Shown here: positions 33,997 to 43,299 of the stretch, piece after piece | Layout of the letters: every line of letters begins with the position of its first letter | Position numbering within the stretch: position 1 is the stretch's first letter | From: Salinispora cortesiana | Lineage (GTDB): Bacteria; Actinomycetota; Actinomycetes; Mycobacteriales; Micromonosporaceae | NCBI RefSeq assembly: GCF_000484695.1 | Contig: NZ_AXVR01000007.1 | Span: 1-64,000, forward strand | Direction of reading: 5' to 3' | Length of the DNA: 64,000 nucleotides | Notes under the pieces: model-generated | Database searches by the model: none | What the model was told of the DNA's origin: nothing | Seen by the model: the letters and a program-made list of their open reading frames with translations, nothing else | Translations under genes and position numbers: made by a program

Positions 33997-34752
33997 TCAC
34001 GAGACGACTCCGGGTCCGGGCTGCGCGATGTCGCCGGCCGGGGAGCCCGCGACGGTCGGCATCCGCCAGGTGTGTAGCCACAACGGGACGCGGGTGCCGC
34101 TGGTCACGAAGGCCGTCATCACCTCGGCGGACGATCCGGGCACCGGGAAGCGGTCGGTACGACCGGACCACGCCATCTCGTCGGCGTCGCGGATCTCGGC
34201 GAGGGCACACCGGTTGGTGCCGGGGGGCCGGTGCAGTCGGACCTGGCGTGCGCCCCGCGCCAGGCCGCGCCCGGTCGCCTTGACCGCCGCCTCGAGCAGC
34301 GTCCAGGCAGAGAAGAACGTCTCCGACTCACGGAACGCGCCCAGCATGTCCACGTCCGGGTAGAAGGTCCGTAGCACCTCGGCGGGCGACCCGACGGGGC
34401 GGAGCACCTCGACGTCGACGCCGATCCGGGCGTTCCGGCTCACCGCGACCAGCAGCACACCCGCCGTCGTTGACCAGCTGACCCCTCGGTCCGGGTGATC
34501 CGGAAGGATCGGCCCGCCGTGCGGTGCGGCGGCGATCCGCACCTGCGAAGGCGGCTCGTCCAGCACGTGACTGAGCACCCTGCGGACCGCGGAGCGGCCC
34601 CGGACGTAGGTGACGGCCGCCGCGGCACGCACGAACCGCTCGGCTCGCCGTTCCTCCTCCGGGGAGAGGTCTGCCCGGCAGCACGCGTCGTCCCAGGTGG
34701 AGCGCGTGGTGTCGTGCAGGGCGATCAGCCAGCCCGTTGCCTCGGCCCTCAT
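33997..34752 (-). CDS. Sfp-type 4'-phosphopantetheinyl transferase
   Basis: The 251-residue protein has the Sfp-type motifs RIGVDVEVLRP (about 111-121, metal-binding Asp-Glu pair) and FFSAWTLLEAAVKATGRGL (about 145-163). The usual WxxKEA lysine is Leu here (WTLLEA), while the metal-binding Glu and downstream Lys are kept. It would convert the two cluster ACPs from apo to holo form. Its ATG overlaps the C45-family gene's stop (ATGA). Confidence 0.88.
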   Translation of the reverse strand: MRAEATGWLIALHDTTRSTWDDACCRADLSPEEERRAERFVRAAAAVTYVRGRSAVRRVLSHVLDEPPSQVRIAAAPHGGPILPDHPDRGVSWSTTAGVLLVAVSRNARIGVDVEVLRPVGSPAEVLRTFYPDVDMLGAFRESETFFSAWTLLEAAVKATGRGLARGARQVRLHRPPGTNRCALAEIRDADEMAWSGRTDRFPVPGSSAEVMTAFVTSGTRVPLWLHTWRMPTVAGSPAGDIAQPGPGVVS

Positions 34753-35825
34753 CTGTCCGCCGCCGTCCGGGTCGCACCGGCGGTGAATATCTGTGGTTGC
34801 GCGGACGGCTGGGGGCCCACCAGGCGTATCTCGCCGAGTTTCGGTCGCATCGCCACGGTGGCGACGGTGCGCTCGCGGCGGATATCCCCGTTGTCCGGCA
34901 CGAAGATCGGAGGCGTCGACAGCAGCGCGAGGTGGTCGACCAGCGGGGCGTCCTGCGGCAGCGCCCGCAGCCGTTGGGCGCAGGCGTCCAGCCGGCGTAG
35001 TGAACCGTTCCTGGCAAACACGTTCAACTCGTCGAAGGGGACGAACTCTGGGTGCAGAAAGTGGTTCGTGTGCACCAGCGTCGCGCCGGTGACCACGCAC
35101 ATCCGGCCGTCCATCAACTCCGTCCATGCGGCGCCGCGTTTGTCGCACAGCATCAGCGACCGAGAACTGGCCAGCCGTAGTTCGCCGAGTAGGTGCAGCG
35201 CCTCGTCCACCGACCCGGCGTTGTCCAGGAGGTGGCGTACCGCGAGATATGGCGGTACCCCCGGCCGCCATGGCCCGCCCAGCACCAGGTTGATGCCGAT
35301 GGCCAGGCCATCACTGTTCAGGCCGAGGTAGCCGAGCAGCCCGCCGAAGCTCAGGACCAGCACCTGGCGCGGGGATCCGGACCTCCGGATCGACAGGACC
35401 CCGACCTGATCGTCAAGATTGCCGTTGAGGTCGACCGTCTGGGCGAGGGTGGCGCACCGGCCGGTGGCGACCCGCGCGTACGTGGTGCAGTCACCGCCGG
35501 GGCGGCGGGTGCTGCGGTAGCCGAGGATCTCGCGTCGTACCTGGAGCAGCAGGGCCTCGTTCGGGGTGAGATTCGCCCCGTCGGCGAGTCCGCGGATCTC
35601 CTCGGCCAGATCGGGGACGCAGGACTCGACCTCCGACCGGAACGCGTCGAGCACCGGCTGCAGGGACTCCGGTGACACCGGGACGTCCAGCAGGTGGTTC
35701 AGCCGGGCGGTGCCGTCATCCAGGAACGCGCGCAGCTGCGCGGCCCGTGCGGCACCATGCCGGCGTCCCAACTCGTGGCTGTCGCCGCTGAGTTCGAGGT
35801 ACGGGATGGGCGCGGGGGCGGTCAT
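34749..35825 (-). CDS. C45-family acyltransferase/autoprocessing amidohydrolase (Ntn hydrolase)
   Basis: The 358-residue protein resembles the acyl-CoA:6-aminopenicillanate acyltransferase (peptidase C45) family: LGRRHGAARAAQLR near the N-terminus, a potential self-cleavage site GGDCTTYAR (Cys about residue 111), TVDLNGN, and GLNSDGLAIGINL. Such proteins cut before the Cys to expose an N-terminal nucleophile and then transfer or hydrolyse an acyl-amide. In this cluster it could remove a protecting acyl group or release the product; that is inference. ATG 35825 lacks a strong ribosome site and overlaps a 12-codon upstream ORF as ATGA. Confidence 0.75.
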   Translation of the reverse strand: MTAPAPIPYLELSGDSHELGRRHGAARAAQLRAFLDDGTARLNHLLDVPVSPESLQPVLDAFRSEVESCVPDLAEEIRGLADGANLTPNEALLLQVRREILGYRSTRRPGGDCTTYARVATGRCATLAQTVDLNGNLDDQVGVLSIRRSGSPRQVLVLSFGGLLGYLGLNSDGLAIGINLVLGGPWRPGVPPYLAVRHLLDNAGSVDEALHLLGELRLASSRSLMLCDKRGAAWTELMDGRMCVVTGATLVHTNHFLHPEFVPFDELNVFARNGSLRRLDACAQRLRALPQDAPLVDHLALLSTPPIFVPDNGDIRRERTVATVAMRPKLGEIRLVGPQPSAQPQIFTAGATRTAADR

Positions 35826-35860
35826 CGGGACGCCTTCGCGGCTGTGGCGTGGGCGGTCAT
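35822..35860 (-). CDS. 12-codon leader ORF coupled to the C45-family gene
   Basis: ATG 35860 has AGGGGAGAC upstream. The ORF encodes MTAHATAAKASR and ends in a TGA overlapping the ATG of the C45-family gene. Since that gene has no good ribosome site of its own, this leader may drive its translation. A functional peptide is not implied. Confidence 0.35.
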   Translation of the reverse strand: MTAHATAAKASR

Positions 35861-35910
35861 CGGGTGTCTCCCCTTCGGCCTCGACCTCACGAGTGGATTC
35901 ATCAGCGGTG

Positions 35911-36837
35911 TCACGAGACCTTCCGGAGCAGTACGCCGTGGCGGGCACCGGGCACGCTGGAGGCCAGCAGGTAGTGCCCATCGATCTCTCCCTCTCCCGA
36001 GGCCACGAGATCGGCGAGGTTGATCATCGGGTCGTTGGCGAAGCAGTGGCCGATCCGCTCGACATTGCCCAGGCGCAGTTGCGCGGGGGTGAAGCCCGCC
36101 TGACGCTCCTTCAGCGTCGTCAGCGGTCGGACCAGGTTGGCCGGAAGGAGCGCGGTGACCTTCTCCGGAGAGACACCGGTGGTGCGCTCCAGCTCATCGT
36201 TGACCGTGATGGCTAGCCGGGAGTCGATCTCGTCGCGCACCCCGAGCACCGTCGGGTCCTGCGCCGAGGCGGAGGCGAGGACCTCGAAGGAGTCCGGCCC
36301 TTGTTCCTCGGCACCCACCAGGCAACTCGCCGCGCCATCGCTGAACAGCGCGAACTTCTCCAGCCGTGCCGCCTCGTCGACGACCCGGTCCGCGGCCACC
36401 ACGAGGATCAGCCGGTGACTACCGGAGCTGACCAGGCAGCGCGCCAGATGCAGGGCCGCGAGTAGGTTGTTGCACCGGTTGAGGGTCATCCCAGCGGCGA
36501 ACGCCACCTTCGTCAACCCCAGTCCGTCCAGCACCGAGGCGAGGAAACCCGCATGGTCGTCCACCGACCGCGGGAACGAACTGGTACAGATGATCAGCCC
36601 GTCCACCGTGTCGCGCGCTGCCCTGGAGGCGTCGAGCGTGGCGTTCCCACTAGCGACCGCCAGTTCCACCAACGTGCCCTCGGTGCGGAAGAAGCTGCCC
36701 CAGCCCCAACTCTCGGGAGCCATCGGGATGGCGAACTGCGCCACTCGGGCCGCCAGGTCCTGGACCGCGGTGTACGGTTCCTCGATCTCACCCAGGACAT
36801 AGCGGGGCGCGCTGAGGAGCACCGGTGAGGTGTCCAT
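35911..36837 (-). CDS. ketoacyl-ACP synthase III-like enzyme
   Basis: This 308-residue thiolase-fold enzyme has the nucleophile in MTLNRCNNLLAALHLA (Cys about 120), a histidine in NVERIGHCFAND (about 258-269) and an Asn in the expected region. This matches KASIII/FabH and related starter or acyl-transfer ketosynthases. It may start chain extension from the ACP-bound hydrazine unit or condense it with malonyl-ACP. Some such enzymes only transfer acyl groups. The start ATG 36837 follows GGAGGTGATGG. Confidence 0.82.
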   Translation of the reverse strand: MDTSPVLLSAPRYVLGEIEEPYTAVQDLAARVAQFAIPMAPESWGWGSFFRTEGTLVELAVASGNATLDASRAARDTVDGLIICTSSFPRSVDDHAGFLASVLDGLGLTKVAFAAGMTLNRCNNLLAALHLARCLVSSGSHRLILVVAADRVVDEAARLEKFALFSDGAASCLVGAEEQGPDSFEVLASASAQDPTVLGVRDEIDSRLAITVNDELERTTGVSPEKVTALLPANLVRPLTTLKERQAGFTPAQLRLGNVERIGHCFANDPMINLADLVASGEGEIDGHYLLASSVPGARHGVLLRKVS

Positions 36838-36912
36838 CCGTCCATCACCTCCGTCTGCTCGAACTGCCAGGTTGGGATCACCGGGCGGGAAGGGTCTTGG
36901 GTTCGGCGTGGG

Positions 36913-37338
36913 CTAGCTGGCGAGGCGTACGGTCACCCGGGCGTCGCTCAACACCTTGGTTCCGCCGCTGGTCACGACGAGGTCGAGGCGAACCAGGCCG
37001 TCGTCGAGGCGGGCGACCACCCGGCCCCCTACCTCGACCGAAGCCCCGGCGGGATCGTCGGGGACAACGACCGGTCGACTGAACCGGGTCCGGTACTCGA
37101 CGACCGCCGCCGGGTCGCCGGCCCAGTCGGTGACCGTGCGGGCGGCGATCGCCATGGTGAGCATTCCGTGGGCGATCACGTCGGGCAGGCCCGCCTCCCG
37201 CGCCACCCGTGGGTTCCAGTGGACCGGGTTGAAGTCCTCGGAGGCCCCCGCGTACCGCACGAGGCCCTGCCGGGTGACCGTCACGGTCCTGGCCGGGAGT
37301 TCGTCTCCGACCTCGACGTTCTCAGCGCGAAGCGGCAT
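36913..37338 (-). CDS. HadB-type MaoC dehydratase subunit
   Basis: This 141-residue hot-dog protein has ASEDFNPVHWNPRVAREAGL (about 34-53) with the dehydratase Asp/His pair and IAHGMLTMAIAARTV. This is the catalytic HadB-like subunit that removes water from 3-hydroxyacyl-ACP to form a 2-enoyl chain. It overlaps the HadA-type gene upstream by 17 bases, so the two form one heteromeric dehydratase. ATG 37338 is taken; in-frame GTGs lie just upstream. Confidence 0.85.
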   Translation of the reverse strand: MPLRAENVEVGDELPARTVTVTRQGLVRYAGASEDFNPVHWNPRVAREAGLPDVIAHGMLTMAIAARTVTDWAGDPAAVVEYRTRFSRPVVVPDDPAGASVEVGGRVVARLDDGLVRLDLVVTSGGTKVLSDARVTVRLAS

Positions 37339-37798
37339 CACCCACACCACCTTTCACCGCGGTCAGGGAGACGAAGGTCAGGCGTAGGGTGACGACGTGT
37401 TCACCACTGGTGTCGGCGACGTCGGCGCGTAGGGTCAGCACGTCCTTGCCGCGCAGGTTCTTCGCCCCGGTAATCGACACCGCGGTGACCAGCCGATCGC
37501 CGACCCGGACCGACCGGGCGTACTCGAAGCACTGGTCACCGTGCACGAGATAGGTCGGGTCGAAGCCGATCTCGTCGTAGCTGAACACCTCGTCCAACGC
37601 CCGCGCGACCACCACGAACGGGAAGGTCGGCGGCGCGGGCACCGACGGATGGCCCAGGGCCTGGGCCGCCTGCTGGTCCGTGTAGACGGCGGCGGGGTCG
37701 CCCACCGCCTCGGCGAAGCGTCGGATCGTCTCCGGTTCGACCGGGTAGGGCCGCGAGAGCGGGTACGACTTACCCACGCAGCTCGGGTTCAACGCCAT
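37322..37798 (-). CDS. HadA-type MaoC dehydratase subunit
   Basis: The 158-residue hot-dog protein has VEPETIRRFAEAVGDPAAVY, PSVPAPPTFPFVV and YLVHGDQCFEYARSVRVGDRL (as VHGDQCFEYARSV). This FAS1-dehydratase-region pattern is found in HadA/HadC subunits that lack the catalytic Asp-His pair and bind the acyl chain. With the overlapping HadB-type gene it should act in each reduction cycle after the ketoreductase. Confidence 0.85.
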   Translation of the reverse strand: MALNPSCVGKSYPLSRPYPVEPETIRRFAEAVGDPAAVYTDQQAAQALGHPSVPAPPTFPFVVVARALDEVFSYDEIGFDPTYLVHGDQCFEYARSVRVGDRLVTAVSITGAKNLRGKDVLTLRADVADTSGEHVVTLRLTFVSLTAVKGGVGDAASR

Positions 37799-37869
37799 GT
37801 CGCTGTCGCTCCATCAGATCGCGGTCGAGAAGGCAACGGTTGGTGGGGTGCGCGGAAAGCCACGGCAGC

Positions 37870-39342
37870 TCAACTGGCTTCGTGCTCGAGCACCCTGCGG
37901 CGGATGTCGGCGGGGTAGGCCTGGGCGAAGGAACTGTGGTGCAGCCGGCCCTCGCCCCAGGCAGGCAGCAGCCCGTCATGGACGACACTCGGACCACGCA
38001 TCGCCTTGCGCTCGTCCTCGGTGTAGCAGGCCATGAACGGTAGGACCACACCGTCCCAGGCGAGGCGTCGGTCCTTCGGATGCAACCGGGTGGACAGCGC
38101 CCACAGCAGGTCGGCCTCGTTGGAAGGGTCGATGTCATCATCCAGAACGAAGGTGACCGGCATCATCGCGCTGGGTCCACCGCTGTTGTGGATGACCTCG
38201 CCGACCCGTCGTACGAACTCTCCGGAGTCCACCCCGGGTAGGTGCGACCGCCAGTCGTCCGGGACGGTCACCACGGTCCAGTGCATCGCTGCCGGGAACG
38301 GCATCCACACCGTGGTCACCGGCAGCCCCGTGCGTCGCAGCGCGTGCAGGACGTTCGCGGCCCGACCGGTGCCGGTCACGGTGTGGTACTCGTCGGGCGG
38401 CCGGCCCTCCGGGACGATCGGCCAGATCGGGTCGTCGCGGTAGGTGATGGCCTCCACCGAGTACACCGGCTGGGTGGAGGACTGGGTGGAGGCGTAGCCG
38501 GCGTACTCGCCGAACGGCCCTTCACGGCTGTCCCGGCCCACCGACATGTGTCCCTCGATGACCACCTCGGCGTGCGCGGGTACCTCCAGGTCAGAGGTTT
38601 CGCAGCGCACCACCTCGACCGGCTCCCCATGCAGCGCGCCGATGTACCCGGCCTCGTCCACCCCGCGCGGCAGCGGGATACCGCCCACGAAGGGAATCGC
38701 CGGCGCCCCGCCCTGCACCAGCGCGTAGGGCATCGGTTCACCGCGCTCGGCCCACGCCTGCCAGACCAGACCAAGGTGCTGTGGTGGCACCACCAGGCCT
38801 GTCATCCGCCTGCCGTCGAGCATCATGATCCGCGAGATCGACCAGTTGACCCACGCACCGTCGGGTGTCCTGACAACGATCACACCCCAGGTGTTGAGGT
38901 AGCGGCCGCCGTCGGACTCGTGCAGACGTGGGACCGCGAAACGGTCCAGGGTCGCCGCACTGCCGAGCAGCACGTTCTGCTTGCATGGCGCGTTCTCGCG
39001 CGGCACCGCCCGTGGCGGTACGGGCTCCGCGTCGCGGACGCGGACCAGGTGGTCCACGAGTGCCGCCGCACTGGTCTCCGGTGGCAGGCCGACGGAGAGT
39101 GCGAGCCGGGCAAGTGGCATGTCGGCTCGGGAGCTGACACCGGCGGGAGCCCCGAACATCCGCATGCCAGTCCGGTCCTCGGCGATGTTGGTGAACAGCG
39201 GTGCGGCGGCGCGAATCTCGTATGAGCGCCGGGTAATCGCCGCTGCTTCCAGGTCGGCACTCACGGACCGCTCGATGGTTCTCAGGTCACCGAGTGCGTC
39301 GAGTGCGTCGAGGTAGCCACGGAGATCGGTGAAGTGGCTCAT
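37870..39342 (-). CDS. UbiD-family prenylated-FMN decarboxylase
   Basis: The 490-residue protein aligns with UbiD by LRGYLDALDALGDL at the start, NVLLGSAATLDRFAVP, NWSISRIMMLDGRRM (prFMN/metal region, about 166-180) and REGPFGEYAGYAST (about 273-286), which has the conserved Arg-Glu-Glu active-site arrangement. It would decarboxylate an unsaturated or aromatic acid using prenylated FMN and Mn2+/K+. No UbiX-like prFMN synthase is in the window, so the cofactor must come from elsewhere. Its substrate could be the free acid end of the polyene. It is coupled to a 38-codon ORF upstream. Confidence 0.88.
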   Translation of the reverse strand: MSHFTDLRGYLDALDALGDLRTIERSVSADLEAAAITRRSYEIRAAAPLFTNIAEDRTGMRMFGAPAGVSSRADMPLARLALSVGLPPETSAAALVDHLVRVRDAEPVPPRAVPRENAPCKQNVLLGSAATLDRFAVPRLHESDGGRYLNTWGVIVVRTPDGAWVNWSISRIMMLDGRRMTGLVVPPQHLGLVWQAWAERGEPMPYALVQGGAPAIPFVGGIPLPRGVDEAGYIGALHGEPVEVVRCETSDLEVPAHAEVVIEGHMSVGRDSREGPFGEYAGYASTQSSTQPVYSVEAITYRDDPIWPIVPEGRPPDEYHTVTGTGRAANVLHALRRTGLPVTTVWMPFPAAMHWTVVTVPDDWRSHLPGVDSGEFVRRVGEVIHNSGGPSAMMPVTFVLDDDIDPSNEADLLWALSTRLHPKDRRLAWDGVVLPFMACYTEDERKAMRGPSVVHDGLLPAWGEGRLHHSSFAQAYPADIRRRVLEHEAS

Positions 39343-39455
39343 GCGTACCAGCCCTTCCGGCCGTTCGCGGCTCTCGCGATCAGCCCTGCGGTGTCGCCGG
39401 TCCTCGTTCTGACGCCGCACGGCGGCACGAACACGGTGGTCACGGCCAGTCGCAT
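39339..39455 (-). CDS. 38-residue small ORF coupled to the ubiD-like gene
   Basis: ATG 39455 has AAGGGGATCC upstream, starts 16 bases after the ATC-hydrolase-like stop, and the ORF ends in a TGA overlapping the UbiD ATG (ATGA). The product starts MRLAVTTVFVPPCGVRT and ends ARAANGRKGWYA. It is basic with one Cys and no recognised family; it does not resemble the zinc-ribbon D subunits that accompany some UbiD decarboxylases. Spacing and ribosome site suggest it is translated, and it fills the largest hole in this part of the operon. Confidence 0.5.
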   Translation of the reverse strand: MRLAVTTVFVPPCGVRTRTGDTAGLIARAANGRKGWYA

Positions 39456-39470
39456 CGGATCCCCTTCACC

Positions 39471-39980
39471 TCAGGACTTCAGACAGGCACGGAAGCGGCA
39501 GACCGCGGCGCCTTCGCGCATGCATTCGACGGTCTCGTCGGAGACCTGCACCCCGATGCCTTCGAACCAGCCGGCACGCAGCTGCATGCAGGGGCACTGG
39601 TATCCCGCCAGAGAGCGGCTGGCCCTGAGCATCCGTAGCGCAAAGTGTTCGCTGACGATGGTCTCCCAGGTGTTCTCGCCATCGACGTCGGCGGTGTCCA
39701 GCCGTACCATCGCGCGGGAGAACATCAACCGGGCCAGGCTCTCCAGCGCCGCGGCCACCTCGGTGGACGTCGCGTTGTCGGCGACGGGGCGCTGCCGGGT
39801 GTAGACGGTCGCGACTCGTCGGGCCACGAACTGCATGACCTCGGCGTTGAGCTCGTTCGCGGCCTCCTGCCCGAAGCGGTTCTTCACCGCCTGGTACCAG
39901 CGGGCGTCGTGCAGCCACCAGCCCTGGCGCACCAGGTCGACCTCCTTCGCCAGCGGTAGGTCTGGCGCGGTGTCGGTCAT
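39471..39980 (-). CDS. ATC-hydrolase-family (L-2-amino-thiazoline-4-carboxylate hydrolase) protein
   Basis: The 169-residue protein has LVRQGWWLHDARWYQAVKN, EHFALRMLRASRSL and YQCPCMQLRAGWFEGIGV (about 126-143), the pattern of the L-2-amino-thiazoline-4-carboxylic acid hydrolase family, with conserved Cys-Pro-Cys and a final RACL. The founding enzyme opens a thiazoline C-N bond. In this cluster an amide or hydrazide hydrolysis, such as removing the acyl group put on by the GNAT, is an attractive guess. Its start overlaps the upstream chain-length-factor-like stop. Confidence 0.72.
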   Translation of the reverse strand: MTDTAPDLPLAKEVDLVRQGWWLHDARWYQAVKNRFGQEAANELNAEVMQFVARRVATVYTRQRPVADNATSTEVAAALESLARLMFSRAMVRLDTADVDGENTWETIVSEHFALRMLRASRSLAGYQCPCMQLRAGWFEGIGVQVSDETVECMREGAAVCRFRACLKS

Positions 39981-40519
39981 GGCGACTCCTCGGCGGACAC
40001 CAGGAGCGCCTCGGCGTGATCCGACAGGTCCTCCGGTACGGCGAGTTCGACCAGCACCAGCAGGACATCCCTGGCGCTACCGTCCTCGATCAGTAGCTGC
40101 GCCAGGTCCATGCCCTCGGCCAGTGGGTCACCGGCCGGGCTGATGGCGATGACCGCACCGCCGAGGTTCCAACGGGCCGACACCACCCCGAGTACCGCGC
40201 TGGGCACCGACTGGAAGAACAACAGCGGGGACGCCTTGGTGCCCTGGTCGACCGAGCCGACAACCGCGGCCTCGGTGGCCATGTCACCGAGTTGGGAGAC
40301 CATGACCATCGCGGTCGACTCGGCGCGGTCCGGCGGTACCGGCGACCCCTGGTATCGAGCTGTCAGGCACAGGTCCGCGACATGGGCGATGATCGGGGCG
40401 AACGGGGAGGCTGTGAAACCGGGCAGGTCCGGGGGTTGTTGGTCGGTCGCCGCGAACCAGGACGCCCGCGCGAGCACGGTCAGTGGCCGGGAGCCCGGCG
40501 TGGTCGTGGTGATCGTCAT
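39977..40519 (-). CDS. short ketosynthase-like chain-length-factor protein
   Basis: The 180-residue protein has LTVLARASWFAATDQQPPDLP and FAPIIAHVADLCLTA, then MVMVSQLGDMATEAAV and LLFFQSVPSAVLGVVSARWNLGG (as FFQSVPSAVLGV). These match the ketosynthase-like N-terminal domain annotated as beta-ketoacyl synthase chain length factor. There is no active-site Cys and only about half a KS is present. It directly follows the KS gene with overlap (ATGA), as KS/CLF pairs do, so it probably forms a non-catalytic partner that shapes chain length. Confidence 0.75.
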   Translation of the reverse strand: MTITTTTPGSRPLTVLARASWFAATDQQPPDLPGFTASPFAPIIAHVADLCLTARYQGSPVPPDRAESTAMVMVSQLGDMATEAAVVGSVDQGTKASPLLFFQSVPSAVLGVVSARWNLGGAVIAISPAGDPLAEGMDLAQLLIEDGSARDVLLVLVELAVPEDLSDHAEALLVSAEESP

Positions 40520-41664
40520 GCGGCACTCACCACCAGAGCGGTGTTGGCTCCGCCGAACGCGGCGTTGAGGCTGAGCAGATGGCGTGCCTGGACCGGCCGG
40601 GCGGCATCGAGCACGAGATCGAGTCGGCAGTCCGGGTCCGGCCCGAGGTAGCCGGAGTTTATGGGCAGGCTCCCCAACTCCAGCGCGAGCAGGCAGATGA
40701 CGAACTCGACGAGGCCCGCTGCCTGCAGGGCGTGTCCGTGCATCGACTTGGTGGAGCTGACGGGAACCCGTTCGGCGTGTTCCCCGAAGGCTCGGTGCAG
40801 GGCGGCGGTCTCCGCGGCGTCGTTGTACGGCGTACCGGTGCCGTGGGCGTTGACGTAGTCGAGGTCGACCGGTCCCAGGCCGGCTCGGTCGAGGGCACGG
40901 GTGATCGCGCGGGCCATTCCCAGGCCCTGTGGGTGGGGCTGGCAGACATGGTGGGCGTCACCGGCCATGCCCCAACCCGTCAGCCGGGCCAGCGGACGCA
41001 TGCCCGTACGGCTGTCGGCTGCCTCCAGCACCACCGCGCCGGCCCCGTCGCCCAGTAACAGTCCCTTGCGCCCGGAGCTGAAGGGCCTCAGCCGTCCGTC
41101 TTTCGCGAGGGCCTTGCCCGCATTGAAGGTGGTGAAGGACTCCGCGTCAACGAGGTGCCCGGCGGCGACCACAACTCGATCGTGACGGCCGGCGGAGATG
41201 AGGGCCGCGGCCTCCGCGATGGCGGTGCTGGCGGCAACGCAGGCATTGATATGTGTGCGTCCGGCTGGGCCCAGGCCCAACTTGCGGGAGAGCCAGCGGG
41301 CGGTTTCACTGATGGGCCGTGACTCCTGCTCCTCGCGCGGCAGCCGGGACACCGCGGGGTCCGGGTGTCGGGCCATCACCAGTGGGGCGTCGGAGCGTTC
41401 GTCCGCGGAGAGACCGGCCTGCTTGAGTGCTTCTTCGGTCAGTGTGATCAGTTCCGAGTCGAGGTCGAACGCGTCTGCGGCCTGGGCGGCCACGCCGACC
41501 GCGTACCTGCTGGTGTCGAAGCGGGTCACCGGGACGAATGCCGGCTCACCGGACCAGATTCCCGCCCGTAGCGCGTCAACGCCGTGCCCGTAGCCGGTGG
41601 TCACCGCCGCTCCCGTGACGGTGACCGTCCTGCTGGTCCGGCCCGCCCGATCGCTACTGTGCAC
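40516..41664 (-). CDS. FabF-type ketoacyl synthase
   Basis: This 382-residue thiolase-fold KS has nucleophile NACVAASTAI (about Cys 142), LLLGDGAGAVVLE, NAHGTGTPYND (first His, about 278) and KSMHGHALQAAG (second His, about 314). The active-site context NAC differs from the DTACSSS of modular PKSs and resembles discrete KSs of highly reducing type II systems. GTG 41664 is chosen as the start because GAGGAGG lies 6 bases upstream; the ATG further up contains that site. It elongates the chain with malonyl-ACP together with the short partner downstream. Confidence 0.88.
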   Translation of the reverse strand: MHSSDRAGRTSRTVTVTGAAVTTGYGHGVDALRAGIWSGEPAFVPVTRFDTSRYAVGVAAQAADAFDLDSELITLTEEALKQAGLSADERSDAPLVMARHPDPAVSRLPREEQESRPISETARWLSRKLGLGPAGRTHINACVAASTAIAEAAALISAGRHDRVVVAAGHLVDAESFTTFNAGKALAKDGRLRPFSSGRKGLLLGDGAGAVVLEAADSRTGMRPLARLTGWGMAGDAHHVCQPHPQGLGMARAITRALDRAGLGPVDLDYVNAHGTGTPYNDAAETAALHRAFGEHAERVPVSSTKSMHGHALQAAGLVEFVICLLALELGSLPINSGYLGPDPDCRLDLVLDAARPVQARHLLSLNAAFGGANTALVVSAA

Positions 41665-41683
41665 CGGTAGCCTCCTCGACATC

Positions 41684-43299
<1,616 letters not shown>

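Noticed and set aside
32519..34363. Plus-strand frame of more than 600 codons opposite the CreD-like and PPTase genes
   Set aside because: It contradicts the SSAMPQKRNP and GVDVE motifs of the true minus-strand genes; compositional shadow.
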